Shown here: piece after piece, positions 1 through 8,255 of the stretch | Position numbering within the stretch: the stretch's first letter is position 1 | Layout of the letters: the number at the start of each line of letters is the position of its first letter | Position numbers and translations under genes: made by a program | The notes under the pieces: model-generated | The model's database searches: none | Seen by the model: only the letters and a program-made list of their open reading frames with translations | What the model was told of the DNA's origin: nothing | From: Helicobacter sp. MIT 21-1697 | GTDB taxonomy: Bacteria; Campylobacterota; Campylobacteria; Campylobacterales; Helicobacteraceae | DNA: 64,000 bases | NCBI RefSeq assembly: GCF_026241255.1 | Contig: NZ_JAPHNC010000001.1 | Coordinates: forward strand, 248,001-312,000 | Reading direction: 5' to 3'

Positions 1-534
1 AAATTCATTTCTCCTATGCACCAAATGCACTTGAGAGCAAATCCGACTAAGATATACAGCCTCTTCAAGCGCTGTATCACCACCACCAAGCACAACAACC
101 TCTTGGTCTTTGTAAAAGAATCCATCACAAGTGGCACAAGTGCTTATGCCTCTGCCCCAAAACTCATCTTCTCCTTTGAGATTTGCTCTTTTTGGGCTAC
201 CACCGGCACAAAAAATGACTGCTTTTGCTTCATCAATACTGCCATCAGCTTGGTGAATGTAAAAAATATCATTTTTCTTTGTGATTTGGCTCACTTCACT
301 CATTTTGTGTTGTAAGCCAAAGCGAAAACATTGCTCTTGCCAAGGTTCCATAAACTCCATACCACTGACAATATCTTTCACACCCGGATAATTTTCTATT
401 TCACTGCTCCCTGTAATTTGCCCGCCGGGCATTCCTTTTTCAAAAAGCACCACATTTTTAATGCCACCTCTTGTCGCATACAAACCTGCACTTAGCCCAG
501 CTGGACCACCACCTATAATTGCTAAATCAATCAT
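1..534 (-). CDS. trxB: thioredoxin reductase (partial, C-terminus off window)
   Basis: NADPH-dependent flavoprotein that reduces thioredoxin in the cytoplasm. The first 178 codons are present; the gene runs off the left edge. Visible are the N-terminal FAD-binding [10 protein letters not shown] loop (residues 8-17), the redox-active CATCDGF motif (CxxC, about residues 134-140) and the start of the NADPH-binding loop [10 protein letters not shown] (about 151). This order (FAD, CxxC, NADPH) is that of low-molecular-weight bacterial TrxB. The ATG at 534 follows an AAGGAGC ribosome site by six bases. It lies downstream of hisH with a 77-base gap, so co-transcription is possible but not shown. A paralogous ferredoxin/flavodoxin reductase of the same fold is less likely because of the CATC motif. 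Confidence 0.93.
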   Translation of the reverse strand, partial: MIDLAIIGGGPAGLSAGLYATRGGIKNVVLFEKGMPGGQITGSSEIENYPGVKDIVSGMEFMEPWQEQCFRFGLQHKMSEVSQITKKNDIFYIHQADGSIDEAKAVIFCAGGSPKRANLKGEDEFWGRGISTCATCDGFFYKDQEVVVLGGGDTALEEAVYLSRICSQVHLVHRRNEF

Positions 535-611
535 ATTTTGCTCCTTACAAATAATAAAAATTTTCCATTACTATAATAAACTAAAACAACAACTAGGTAA
601 ATGGCAAAATA

Positions 612-1265
612 TCATAGGGCAAGAAAATTTGCAAGGAGTTTTAAGCCTACATTATGGCTTTTTTCGGGGTGAGCTTGAATCGCAAAAAGGTTATCTTTAG
701 CAACAATAGCGCCAAAGGGATAGCTATAAGTGCATTGAGCGAGGATAAATCTCGGCTGTGTTTGTATATGAAAGCTATGCACGAAATAAAAAAAGCTTCC
801 ATCAGCAATACCTGTAAAAAGCTTAGAATCTACTCCTTGAGGCGTAAAATCACAGCTATTCCACCCGATATGAGGCACTTTGAGCGGTGCAATATCTCCA
901 AACCTCACCACTTCACCCTCAATAAGTCCCAATCCTTTATGATTGCCAAATTCTGCACTTTGCTCAAAAAGTAGCTGCATTCCTAGACAAATCCCAATAA
1001 GATATTTGCCACTTTGGGCAAATTCTTTAATAGCCTCATCTAAATGAGAATCTTTTAAATGTGCCATTGCATTGCCAAATGCTCCAACACCGGGCAATAA
1101 AAGCTTATCATATTCTTGTAGTTTTTCGGGGTGAGATTCTATTTTGACTTCAAGTGTATGCGGCAATATATCGCTAAAATGTGTTTGCACAAAAGTAAAG
1201 GCATTTTGCACACTGCCGAGATTGCCTACGCCATAATTAATAATACCAACGCGAAGCTTACTCAT
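612..1265 (-). CDS. hisH: imidazole glycerol phosphate synthase, glutaminase subunit HisH
   Basis: Class I glutamine amidotransferase that supplies ammonia to HisF in histidine biosynthesis, giving IGP and AICAR. The nucleophile lies in GICLGMQ (Cys93) and the His/Glu of the triad in AHPEKS (His199, Glu201); a GVGAFGNAM oxyanion-region motif lies near residue 60. Its 217 residues are normal for HisH. I chose the ATG at 1265, which sits inside the last codons of the upstream small gene (8-base overlap, ATGAGTAA), over a TTG two codons earlier. hisF is not adjacent, so the his genes are dispersed here; hisIE lies 42 kb away. The AICAR by-product feeds PurH, encoded 1.2 kb away on the other strand. 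Confidence 0.93.
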   Translation of the reverse strand: MSKLRVGIINYGVGNLGSVQNAFTFVQTHFSDILPHTLEVKIESHPEKLQEYDKLLLPGVGAFGNAMAHLKDSHLDEAIKEFAQSGKYLIGICLGMQLLFEQSAEFGNHKGLGLIEGEVVRFGDIAPLKVPHIGWNSCDFTPQGVDSKLFTGIADGSFFYFVHSFHIQTQPRFILAQCTYSYPFGAIVAKDNLFAIQAHPEKSHNVGLKLLANFLAL

Positions 1266-1491
1266 TGGCAAGCCCTAAAAGCCATTGTTTATTCTGTGCA
1301 ATCACATCATTGCTTTTTTGTAAAAGAGTATCACGCACATTTTCCAAATCTACACAAGAGAGAGTGCCCATAACGGCAGGAGAGAGCGTAGTATGCGAAG
1401 TGGGGATTGCATTAAGGAGTTGTTCTATCTCGGAGATAAGCTGGGCTTTGGTAGTAATTTCGCCGCTTTTAGTAGTATAAGGGGTATTCAT
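1258..1491 (-). CDS. small protein of unknown function between an exonuclease gene and hisH
   Basis: I do not recognise this 77-residue protein. It is acidic to neutral, soluble and probably helical, with no signal peptide or membrane segment and one Cys. The ATG at 1491 follows AAAGGAAAG closely and is preferred to an in-frame TTG at 1509. The gene starts 14 bases after the exonuclease stop, and its stop codon overlaps the start of hisH, so it is almost certainly expressed as the middle gene of a three-gene unit. The tight coupling favours a real gene, but the context does not reveal a function. Confidence 0.7.
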   Translation of the reverse strand: MNTPYTTKSGEITTKAQLISEIEQLLNAIPTSHTTLSPAVMGTLSCVDLENVRDTLLQKSNDVIAQNKQWLLGLANE

Positions 1492-1505
1492 TTCTTTCCT
1501 TTGTG

Positions 1506-2396
1506 TCAAGAATCTGCTTTGAATTTTTGCGCATAAGATTGTATATGTTTTTGAAGGCTTTGAGTGAAAATATCTGAATAAGGCTTATCTTGAGGGAGTT
1601 TTTCGCAAAATTCTGCAAGCAGCGCATAATAGTCATTTTCTAAGAGAGTGCCTTTAAGCAATTCATATTTCAAATAGAGCCAATAAGTATTGAGCACATC
1701 ACTATGGCAATAGTGATTAATGTTCTCAAGTGCCGCTTTTTTGGATTCTAAAGTGTTTTCTCCACCAAGATAAGTTTGATACACTTGCTCGCCGCTCATA
1801 TCATATTTGCCTACCATATCAAGCATACGACAAAGCGTATTGAGATTGAGCCCACGCACTGCCCCAAATTGTCCCAAGCTATCAAGCAAATCTGTATGAA
1901 ACATCTCGCTATATCGTTGGCGATAATTATCCCATTTGGTTTTATTATGTGCTGGGTTATGTTGTTCAAAATAGGCATAAGCACTGATATTATAGCGCAT
2001 AGAGCGTAGAGCAAGAGTAGGTAAGTCAAAGCCTCGTCCATTGAAGCTTACAAGTTTTGGATTATTCTTATTAAAAAACTGCCAAAACTCATTTAAAAGC
2101 GCAGATTCTAAATCATCCAAAAACTCTTTTGATAAACAATCTGTGCCCTCTTGCACACAATCTAAAAATCCCTGCCCAAAATGCCCTACTTTACGAAAAT
2201 GCCCGAAGTCATCACAAAGCACACTGCTTATGCTTATCACACGATGGAAGCACACAGGGAGAAATTCACTTCCGCTTTTTTCATATTGAGCCTTAAATGC
2301 GCTTTGTGCGATGTCTAAAGGGTCGCCCTCATAGTCAAAAGTAGCTTGAAGCAAGTCAAAATCTGGGATTGTTTCACAATCAAAGACGCATATCAT
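1506..2396 (-). CDS. predicted PolB-like 3'-5' exonuclease
   Basis: DEDD-superfamily exonuclease related to the proofreading domain of family B DNA polymerases, standing alone without a polymerase domain. Visible motifs are ExoI-like [10 protein letters not shown] (residues 4-13, with the metal-binding D-x-E), ExoII-like [11 protein letters not shown] (around residue 119) and an ExoIII-like segment [13 protein letters not shown]. The 296 residues fit the family I know as DNA_pol_B_exo2. The expected role is trimming single-stranded DNA or RNA ends with two metal ions; the substrate is unknown. The ATG at 2396 follows GAGGGC. It is divergent from purH across 63 bases and heads the unit that continues into the small gene and hisH. 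Confidence 0.82.
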   Translation of the reverse strand: MICVFDCETIPDFDLLQATFDYEGDPLDIAQSAFKAQYEKSGSEFLPVCFHRVISISSVLCDDFGHFRKVGHFGQGFLDCVQEGTDCLSKEFLDDLESALLNEFWQFFNKNNPKLVSFNGRGFDLPTLALRSMRYNISAYAYFEQHNPAHNKTKWDNYRQRYSEMFHTDLLDSLGQFGAVRGLNLNTLCRMLDMVGKYDMSGEQVYQTYLGGENTLESKKAALENINHYCHSDVLNTYWLYLKYELLKGTLLENDYYALLAEFCEKLPQDKPYSDIFTQSLQKHIQSYAQKFKADS

Positions 2397-2422
2397 TTAT
2401 TGCCCTCTATAAAAAATATAGC

Positions 2423-2428
2423 TACAAT
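2423..2428 (+). promoter_or_regulatory. probable -10 element for purH
   Basis: TACAAT lies 31 bases before the purH ATG in the 63-base divergent spacer, a suitable place for a housekeeping -10 box. I see no clear -35, which is usual for Helicobacter. Inferred from position and sequence only. Confidence 0.4.
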
Positions 2429-2459
2429 ATTACCAAAATTTACACTAATAAGGACAGAT

Positions 2460-3995
2460 ATGTATGCGTTATTAAGCGTCAGTGATAAAGAGGGTATTGT
2501 AGAATTTGCACAGGATTTAGTGAAGTTAGGTTATAGGATTCTAAGCACAGGTGGCACACTCAAGCTTTTAGAAGATTCTCAAATAAAAGCCATTGATGTG
2601 GGAGAATATACGCAGAGTGAGGAGATGTTTGATGGGCGGGTGAAAACCTTGCACCCTAAGATTCACGGCGGGATACTCTATCGCCGCGAATGTGAATGTG
2701 ATTGCCAAATGGCGCAACAAAAGGGCATTGAAAGCATTAGCATTGTATGTGTGAATCTTTATCCTTTCAAACAAACCATAGAGCGCACAGATGACTTTGG
2801 AGAGATTATTGAAAACATTGATATTGGCGGTCCTGCAATGGTGCGCTCTGCCGCAAAAAATTATGCAAGTGTGCTTGTGATTACTGATAAAAATGATTAT
2901 AAAGACATTATAGAATCTTTGCGCACAGGTAACAACACACTTGAGCTTCGTCAAAAAATGATGATAAAAGCTTTTTCACATACAGCAGATTATGATAGCA
3001 CGATTGCCAATTATATGAATAAGCGATTTAATGGGGGATTTGGAGAGAGGGTATTTATCACAGGGCAGAGGGTATTCCAAACGCGATATGGAGAGAATCC
3101 ACACCAAAAAGGCGCACTCTATGAGTTTGGGAGCTTTTGGAGAGAGCATTTTGAGATAAAAAAAGGTGAGCCAAGTTTCAATAATCTCACTGATATAAAT
3201 GCCGCAATGAAGCTTGCTTCAAGCTTTGGTAAAGATGCAAAAGCAGTGAGTATCATTAAACACGGCAATCCTTGCGGGTTTGCCCTTAAAGATTCACTTT
3301 TAGATGCTTATATTCACGCCCTTGCGTGTGATAGCGTGAGCGCGTATGGCGGAGTAGTGGCAGTAAATGGCATTGTGGATTTGCCCTTAGCCCAAGAGAT
3401 GAATAAAATCTTTGTTGAGGTGCTTGTAGCTGGGGATATTACAGATGAGGCACTTGCAGTCTTTGAGGGCAAAAAGCGTATGAAAATCTTTACACAAAAT
3501 GCTCCTTATGTATCGCTGCCAAATGATACTTTTGATTTTAAGCATATACAAGGAGGTGTGCTTTTCCAAGAGAGCGATAATGTGCAAGAGAGCGAGATAG
3601 ATAATGCCACGCTTGTGAGTGAGAGTGCCGCAAGTGAGAATCAAAGGCAAGATTTGAAAATCGCCTATATCATTGCTGCGCTTACAAAATCAAATTGTGT
3701 AGCCTATGTCAAAGATGGCGCGCTTGTGGGTATTGGTATGGGTATGACAAGTCGCGTTGATGCCTCAAGGGCAGCTCTTGCAAAGGCAAAAGATATGAAT
3801 CTCAATCTCAATGGTTGTGTATGCGCTTCAGAGGCGTTTTTTCCATTCCGCGATAGTGTGGATATGGCTCATTGCAATGGCGTGAGCGCGATTATTCAGC
3901 CCGGTGGGAGTATCCGCGATGATGAAGTGATAGCTGCGTGCAATGAGTATAGTATAGCGATGTATTTCACGCACACAAGGCATTTTTTGCATTGA
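2460..3995 (+). CDS. purH: bifunctional AICAR transformylase / IMP cyclohydrolase
   Basis: Catalyses the last two steps of purine synthesis: formylation of AICAR with 10-formyl-THF, then ring closure to IMP. The N-terminal MGS-like cyclohydrolase domain (about 1-150) starts [10 protein letters not shown] and includes STGGT and [10 protein letters not shown]. The C-terminal transformylase has RYGENPHQ (about 210) and IIKHGNPCG with the catalytic Lys267-His268 pair; FFPFRDSVD and IQPGGSIRD lie near the end. Length 511 residues is normal. An upstream in-frame ATG at 2346 would add 38 residues and run into the divergent gene, so the ATG at 2460, preceded by AAGGACAG, is the start. Residues near 375-410 are Ser/Glu-rich, probably a surface loop. 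Confidence 0.96.
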   Translation: MYALLSVSDKEGIVEFAQDLVKLGYRILSTGGTLKLLEDSQIKAIDVGEYTQSEEMFDGRVKTLHPKIHGGILYRRECECDCQMAQQKGIESISIVCVNLYPFKQTIERTDDFGEIIENIDIGGPAMVRSAAKNYASVLVITDKNDYKDIIESLRTGNNTLELRQKMMIKAFSHTADYDSTIANYMNKRFNGGFGERVFITGQRVFQTRYGENPHQKGALYEFGSFWREHFEIKKGEPSFNNLTDINAAMKLASSFGKDAKAVSIIKHGNPCGFALKDSLLDAYIHALACDSVSAYGGVVAVNGIVDLPLAQEMNKIFVEVLVAGDITDEALAVFEGKKRMKIFTQNAPYVSLPNDTFDFKHIQGGVLFQESDNVQESEIDNATLVSESAASENQRQDLKIAYIIAALTKSNCVAYVKDGALVGIGMGMTSRVDASRAALAKAKDMNLNLNGCVCASEAFFPFRDSVDMAHCNGVSAIIQPGGSIRDDEVIAACNEYSIAMYFTHTRHFLH

Positions 3996-4093
3996 AATCT
4001 TTATTTTATTGCTGTTACTTTTTATAAAAGTATGTAAAATAATACCCCTAAATTTTAAAAAAAATTTTATTTTCAGCATATTAAAATAATGCC

Positions 4094-4124
4094 GTGATGT
4101 TTTCAATACATTGCAAAGCATCAC
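4094..4124 (+). promoter_or_regulatory. stem-loop in the 5' leader of the outer-membrane protein gene
   Basis: GTGATG (4094-4099) pairs with CATCAC (4119-4124); inside, a TTT/AAA run and CAA/TTG extend the stem to about 13 pairs with one bulge around a TACA loop. It ends about 18 bases before the AAGGAG ribosome site of the next gene. No T-run follows, so an intrinsic terminator for purH is less likely than an mRNA leader structure. Confidence 0.35.
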
Positions 4125-4153
4125 AATTTATATTTGAATCATAAGGAGTAGTG

Positions 4154-4876
4154 ATGAATTTCAAAAGATTCTTTTTTCCTTTGTTAGTATTAGTATGTGT
4201 GAGTTCTTTATATGCTGAGGATAGAAGCGATTTTCGCATAGGTGTAGGTGGTTTGTATAGCTCTTATGATGCTGATACAGGCGGGAGAGATTTTGCTGCC
4301 ACAGGTGGGTATTTGACTTTTGTAGGCAGAAGTTTTTTCGCAAATGGACGCTTTTGGAGTGAGGGCGGCACAGATGGCATTGCCATTGCTTCACTGAAAG
4401 AAAAGGACAGCTCATCAAATAAAACTCTTTATAGGGGTGCTGCACATATTAAATATGGTGTGAATATCACTTCACAAAATGCCCCCATTTATCTTGGCGT
4501 AGGCTATTCGTGGGATTTGGGGACACAAAGATTCGCTGATTCTACGCAGTTGGAACATAGTATGCATCTTGTCGGGCTTGATTTGCAAGGCTTTCTCTAT
4601 GGCAGTGGTAAAATGAGCATTGAATATAATGTAGGCTATTGGTATCCTTTCTATATTGCCTATACCATTGATGATGTGCATTCGCGTGTCAAAGATTATA
4701 GCCATATTATTAAAGCACATATTGGCTTTAGCTATAAACTAAGTGAAAATTTTGCTTATTTTATGAATCTCAAAGCAAAATATGATGACTTAGCAAAGAC
4801 TGCCACAGGCTATGGCGCGAGTTATCCCAAAACGCAAAATCTCACAGGTATGGTGGAGATTGGTTTGCAATTTTAA
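4154..4876 (+). CDS. putative outer-membrane beta-barrel protein
   Basis: A 240-residue exported protein. It starts with a signal peptide (MNFKRFFFPL, then a hydrophobic core ending LYAED, cleavage near residue 22). The rest is Gly/Tyr/aromatic-rich with alternating short strands and ends NLTGMVEIGLQF, with the C-terminal Phe typical of barrels folded by the BAM machinery. No Cys, no lipobox. The ATG at 4154 is preferred over the GTG just before it because AAGGAG is then five bases away. It stands alone between purH and a convergent ATPase gene. It resembles the small variable outer-membrane proteins of Helicobacter, but I cannot assign a named family; transport or adhesion are both possible. 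Confidence 0.75.
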   Translation: MNFKRFFFPLLVLVCVSSLYAEDRSDFRIGVGGLYSSYDADTGGRDFAATGGYLTFVGRSFFANGRFWSEGGTDGIAIASLKEKDSSSNKTLYRGAAHIKYGVNITSQNAPIYLGVGYSWDLGTQRFADSTQLEHSMHLVGLDLQGFLYGSGKMSIEYNVGYWYPFYIAYTIDDVHSRVKDYSHIIKAHIGFSYKLSENFAYFMNLKAKYDDLAKTATGYGASYPKTQNLTGMVEIGLQF

Positions 4877-4887
4877 TGCAAGGATAT

Positions 4888-4908
4888 GAGATTCTTTCAT
4901 AGAATCTC
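4888..4908. terminator. perfect 8-bp hairpin downstream of the outer-membrane protein gene
   Basis: GAGATTCT and AGAATCTC are exact inverse complements around a five-base loop, 12 bases after the stop codon. The trailing U-run is poor, so termination is likely but not proven. The arms are copies of the AGAWTCT palindrome that is abundant across the window. Confidence 0.55.
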
Positions 4909-4909
4909 G

Positions 4910-4939
4910 TGCTGTAATATTAAATGCTGTAATATTAAA
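4910..4939. repeat. tandem direct repeat, two copies of 15 bp
   Basis: TGCTGTAATATTAAA occurs twice with no gap (4910-4924 and 4925-4939), between the two hairpins that separate convergent genes. It is exact, so it could arise or be lost by slippage. No function is apparent. Confidence 0.8.
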
Positions 4940-4941
4940 AT

Positions 4942-4976
4942 AGAATCTGCCCTTATTTGCTAAAGGGGTAGATTCT
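4942..4976 (-). terminator. hairpin overlapping the end of the ATPase gene
   Basis: AGAATCT (4942-4948) pairs with AGATTCT (4970-4976), extended inward by a G-T wobble and three C-G pairs. On the minus strand it is followed by a T-rich stretch (TATTTTAATATT), so it looks like an intrinsic terminator for the gene ending at 4960, whose stop codon lies within the loop. Confidence 0.55.
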
Positions 4977-6024
4977 CTGCTTCCCACTCAAGCGCGAAGT
5001 TAATAAAACTCATTGCTTGATATGTAATATTTTTTATCTTTCCTTTTCCCTCAAAATTTAATGTGATGATATACATATGCGTCTTTTGTGTATATGTAGC
5101 GAGTTTGGATTCTATATGTTCTTGTGTGGCAAATGGGAGGAACAAAAAGATACCCAGTGCGCAAACAAACTCTCCCACATCGCCATATTCTATAATATCA
5201 CTCTTTCCAGTGCGCTCAAGTTTGGCGTAGAGCTCTAATAAAAGCATATTTTCTAAAATAGCAATGAGATTTTTTTCATTTCGCACACAAAGTGGCAGCG
5301 TGAAATCATAAAAATAGAGCTTTTTGTTTGCATTTTTTCTATGTGGCACAAGAGAGATGATACCGCATTTTTCAAGAGAACTAAGCCACGGATAAATTTT
5401 ATCTTTGGAGATTTTGTGAGATTTTTTTAAAAGCGTGTAGATGTGATTGATAGTGAGCTTTTGCCCTTGCATAGACAAAAGTGAGCAAAATAAAGCAAAG
5501 TTATTTTTAAGTGCGAGTTTAAGAATCTCTTGTTTGCGCGTGATTTTATAACTTGGTTGCAGTCGCTGGATTTCAGGGAGATTACCCTCTTTGAGGAAAA
5601 GATTAAAGAGATTGCTAATGGAGATATTTTTATTATCAAAGCTTACATATTCCTCAAAGCTTAAAGCGCGTATATGTTTAGGCGTGAAGTCTTTTGGGCA
5701 GTGTGCTATTGAGGGAGCAATAAGGATAATATGAGAAAGGTTAGGCAAAGAGATAGCAGGTGTGTAATTATCTACAATGAGTAGCTCAAGATTGCGCTCA
5801 AGGTAGGATTTGAGAATAAACGCATTGGCAGATTCTATATCAGTGCGGCAATCAGCGCAGTTAATATAAAGCGTCTTTTTATGCCAAACAGAATGAAAAA
5901 ACGCTAAGGCACTTTTGCCCACAGCGGGCGCACCATAAAGGAAGATTCTATCCTTTTTTAGTCCATATCGGCGAGGCAATATACCTACTACACGTTCAAG
6001 ATAAGATTTGGATATATCTTGCAT
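4960..6024 (-). CDS. AAA-type ATPase, DUF4143-like, unknown function
   Basis: 354-residue cytoplasmic ATPase. Walker A is GAPAVGKSA near residue 35 and a Walker B-like LELLIVDNY follows near 85-90. The C-terminal half has a winged-helix-like stretch and a segment (LYFYDFTLPL) like the DUF4143 part of the widespread prokaryotic ATPases of this build; those proteins are mostly uncharacterised, some being antitoxin-like or helicase-loader-like. Start ATG 6024 follows AAAGG; an in-frame TTG at 6051 is less likely. A good minus-strand -10 (TATAAT at 6056-6051) lies 27 bases upstream. A homopolymeric tract (T14 on the plus strand) sits just upstream of this promoter, so expression may vary. Function unknown. 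Confidence 0.72.
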   Translation of the reverse strand: MQDISKSYLERVVGILPRRYGLKKDRIFLYGAPAVGKSALAFFHSVWHKKTLYINCADCRTDIESANAFILKSYLERNLELLIVDNYTPAISLPNLSHIILIAPSIAHCPKDFTPKHIRALSFEEYVSFDNKNISISNLFNLFLKEGNLPEIQRLQPSYKITRKQEILKLALKNNFALFCSLLSMQGQKLTINHIYTLLKKSHKISKDKIYPWLSSLEKCGIISLVPHRKNANKKLYFYDFTLPLCVRNEKNLIAILENMLLLELYAKLERTGKSDIIEYGDVGEFVCALGIFLFLPFATQEHIESKLATYTQKTHMYIITLNFEGKGKIKNITYQAMSFINFALEWEAENLPL

Positions 6025-6050
6025 ACTCTGCCTTTGTTTATGATTTTGCA

Positions 6051-6056
6051 ATTATA
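6051..6056 (-). promoter_or_regulatory. -10 element of the DUF4143-like ATPase gene
   Basis: Perfect TATAAT reading on the minus strand, preceded by GC, 27 bases before the ATG at 6024. The homopolymer at 6086-6099 lies about 30-43 bases further upstream, in the UP-element region. Confidence 0.55.
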
Positions 6057-6085
6057 GCTAGGTTTATCTATCTTTTTAAGTATCG

Positions 6086-6099
6086 TTTTTTTTTTTTTT
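6086..6099. repeat. T14 homopolymer in a divergent promoter region
   Basis: Fourteen uninterrupted T residues lie between the divergent ATPase (start 6024) and chemoreceptor (start 6168) genes, 68 bases before the chemoreceptor ATG. Tracts of this length slip during replication in Helicobacter; a T-tract upstream of the H. pylori sabA promoter tunes its transcription in this way (established knowledge). Confidence 0.9.
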
Positions 6100-6167
6100 G
6101 ATATATTTTCATTCAAGCTTTATACAAAACACACTTTTCTTTTTTAGGTTTGGTTAAAGGAGACATA

Positions 6168-8255
6168 ATGAAATTCTTTCGTTCTTTAAGCATTGGTGCA
6201 AAAATTATATTAGGCTTTTCAAGCATATTGATTGTTTGTATGTTGGCTGTAACGATTATTATTGTAAAAATTTCTCAAAGCATTCAAATGAATGAAGCAA
6301 ATAAAATGCTTGTCAATGCCTCCAAACGCGAGGCAAATTGGGTAGGAGGGATTTTTAATGAAATCTATGTCGCAGTGAATGCTTCTAAGGATTTTGTTAT
6401 ACGTGATGTGCAAAATGGCACGCAAGCTATTTTGCAAGAAGATGTGATGGATATGTTTAATAGCAATGAATGGGGGAACTTTGGCTATGTGTATCTTAAA
6501 GATGAGCGATACAAAGGCGCAAATATCACTAATCCTAAGCATAAACTGCCTAATGGCGAGTTTATGGTGCTTGTTGTTAATGAGGGGAACAAGAAAAGTC
6601 GCATTATCCAAGCAAGTGATGTGATTGCAAATTTTGGGAGTGTGCAAGAAGCTCTAACCACAGGCAAACCAAGTGTGGGCAGACCCTTGTGGGTAAGTAT
6701 TGATGGGAAAGAATACTTTGGTATGGGGATTAATCAACCTTTAATAGACAAAAATGGCGCAGTAAAAGGCGTTTTAGGGGTATTTATTGACTTATCAACC
6801 ATTACAGCAACACTCCAAGACCCTAAAAATTCTATTTATAAGGGCGACTTCAAAGGCGTGTATGCGACTGATTCTACTATTGCAGCACACGGGAGAAAGG
6901 AATTTTTGGGCAAATATTTGCGAGAAGTCAATCAAAGCCCTACGATGAATGAGCTTAAACACGCTATTGAAAACCAAATTGAGGGGATTTATAGCTATAT
7001 CAATTCGCTTGGTGAAATGAGCTATACCGCTGTGGCAAATATTCATATCGGTGATAGTGATGATACGAGTGTATGGACGCTTATTGTTTCAGCGCCGGAG
7101 GGTTCTATTTATGAATCTGTCTCAAAATTGAGAGCCACAATGATAGGCGCGAATATTGCTATTATTGTTATTGTGATGTTTGCGATGTTTATTTTTATCC
7201 GCACGCAAATTGTCGCAAGGCTTAAAAATATTTCTGCTCTGCTCTTTGACTTTTTCAAATATATCCGTCACGAGGTGGATACGCCTCCTGTGCTTTTAAC
7301 ACCAAAGGCAAATGATGAATTTGGCATAATGGCACAAGAAATCAACCAAAGCATACAAGATGTCCAAAAAGGACTAGAGCAAGATAAAAAGGCAATAGAG
7401 CAATCTGTCTCAACCGCCAAGGCGATAGAAGAGGGAGATTTAACAGCAAGAATCATAGAGAATCCTTATAATCCACAATTAATAGAGCTTAAAAATGTTC
7501 TTAACGCTATGCTTGATGTCTTGCAACATAGAGTAGGGAGCAATATGAATGAGATTCATCGTGTATTTGAATCATATAAAACCCTTGATTTTACGACAGA
7601 AGTGCCTAATGCACAAGGTAATGTAGAGAAGACTACGAATATTTTAGGCGAAGAGATTAAAAAAATGCTTCGCTCCTCTGATGAATATGCTAAAAAACTT
7701 GTCCAGCAAACACATCATTTGCAAGAATCTATGAACAATCTCCTAGATGGTAATGCCTCTCAAGCAAGTTCTTTGCAACAATCCGCTTCTTCTATTGAAG
7801 AAATCTCTAGCTCTATGCACAATGTCAATGAGAAGACGACTGAAGTTACGCATCAAGCAGAGGATATAAAAAATATTGTCGCTATTATTAGAGATATAGC
7901 AGACCAAACAAACCTCCTTGCACTTAATGCTGCTATTGAAGCAGCAAGAGCAGGAGAACACGGCAGAGGATTCGCGGTTGTGGCTGATGAGGTGCGAAAG
8001 TTGGCGGAAAGAACGACTAAATCACTCAATGAAATTGAGGCGAATGTAAATGTTTTGGTGCAGGGCATTAATGAAATGAGCGAATCTATCAAAGAGCAGA
8101 CTTTAGGGATTGAACAGATTAATGAGACTATCTCCCAGCTAGAAACTCTTACTGATAGCAATGTGGGTGTAGCAAATGCTACCAATGATATTGCGCAAAA
8201 TGTCAATCAAATCGCTGATGATATTCTCAATGATGTGAATAAGAAGAAGTTTTAA
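6168..8255 (+). CDS. methyl-accepting chemotaxis protein with periplasmic Cache-like sensor
   Basis: Transmembrane chemoreceptor of 695 residues signalling to CheA/CheW. TM1 spans about residues 10-35; a roughly 290-residue periplasmic domain follows with dCache-like features ([35 protein letters not shown]), then TM2 (about 322-342) and a HAMP-like linker. The cytoplasmic coiled coil carries the conserved tip [20 protein letters not shown] followed by [15 protein letters not shown], and the protein ends NDVNKKKF with no CheR-tethering pentapeptide. The ATG at 6168 has AAAGGAG seven bases upstream. A possible -10 (TATACA, 6121-6126) lies about 21 bases after the T14 tract, so promoter strength may be phase-variable. 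The ligand is unknown; H. pylori TlpA/TlpC have this architecture. The stop abuts that of the convergent gene. Confidence 0.93.
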   Translation: MKFFRSLSIGAKIILGFSSILIVCMLAVTIIIVKISQSIQMNEANKMLVNASKREANWVGGIFNEIYVAVNASKDFVIRDVQNGTQAILQEDVMDMFNSNEWGNFGYVYLKDERYKGANITNPKHKLPNGEFMVLVVNEGNKKSRIIQASDVIANFGSVQEALTTGKPSVGRPLWVSIDGKEYFGMGINQPLIDKNGAVKGVLGVFIDLSTITATLQDPKNSIYKGDFKGVYATDSTIAAHGRKEFLGKYLREVNQSPTMNELKHAIENQIEGIYSYINSLGEMSYTAVANIHIGDSDDTSVWTLIVSAPEGSIYESVSKLRATMIGANIAIIVIVMFAMFIFIRTQIVARLKNISALLFDFFKYIRHEVDTPPVLLTPKANDEFGIMAQEINQSIQDVQKGLEQDKKAIEQSVSTAKAIEEGDLTARIIENPYNPQLIELKNVLNAMLDVLQHRVGSNMNEIHRVFESYKTLDFTTEVPNAQGNVEKTTNILGEEIKKMLRSSDEYAKKLVQQTHHLQESMNNLLDGNASQASSLQQSASSIEEISSSMHNVNEKTTEVTHQAEDIKNIVAIIRDIADQTNLLALNAAIEAARAGEHGRGFAVVADEVRKLAERTTKSLNEIEANVNVLVQGINEMSESIKEQTLGIEQINETISQLETLTDSNVGVANATNDIAQNVNQIADDILNDVNKKKF

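Noticed and set aside
2346-2459. A 38-residue extension of PurH
   Set aside because: It would run through the divergent promoter into the exonuclease gene, and the ATG at 2460 starts exactly at the conserved domain.
4018-4075. AT-rich A/T runs after purH as a terminator
   Set aside because: The A8 and T-rich stretch can pair only as plain A/T and has no GC-containing stem; support is too weak to call.
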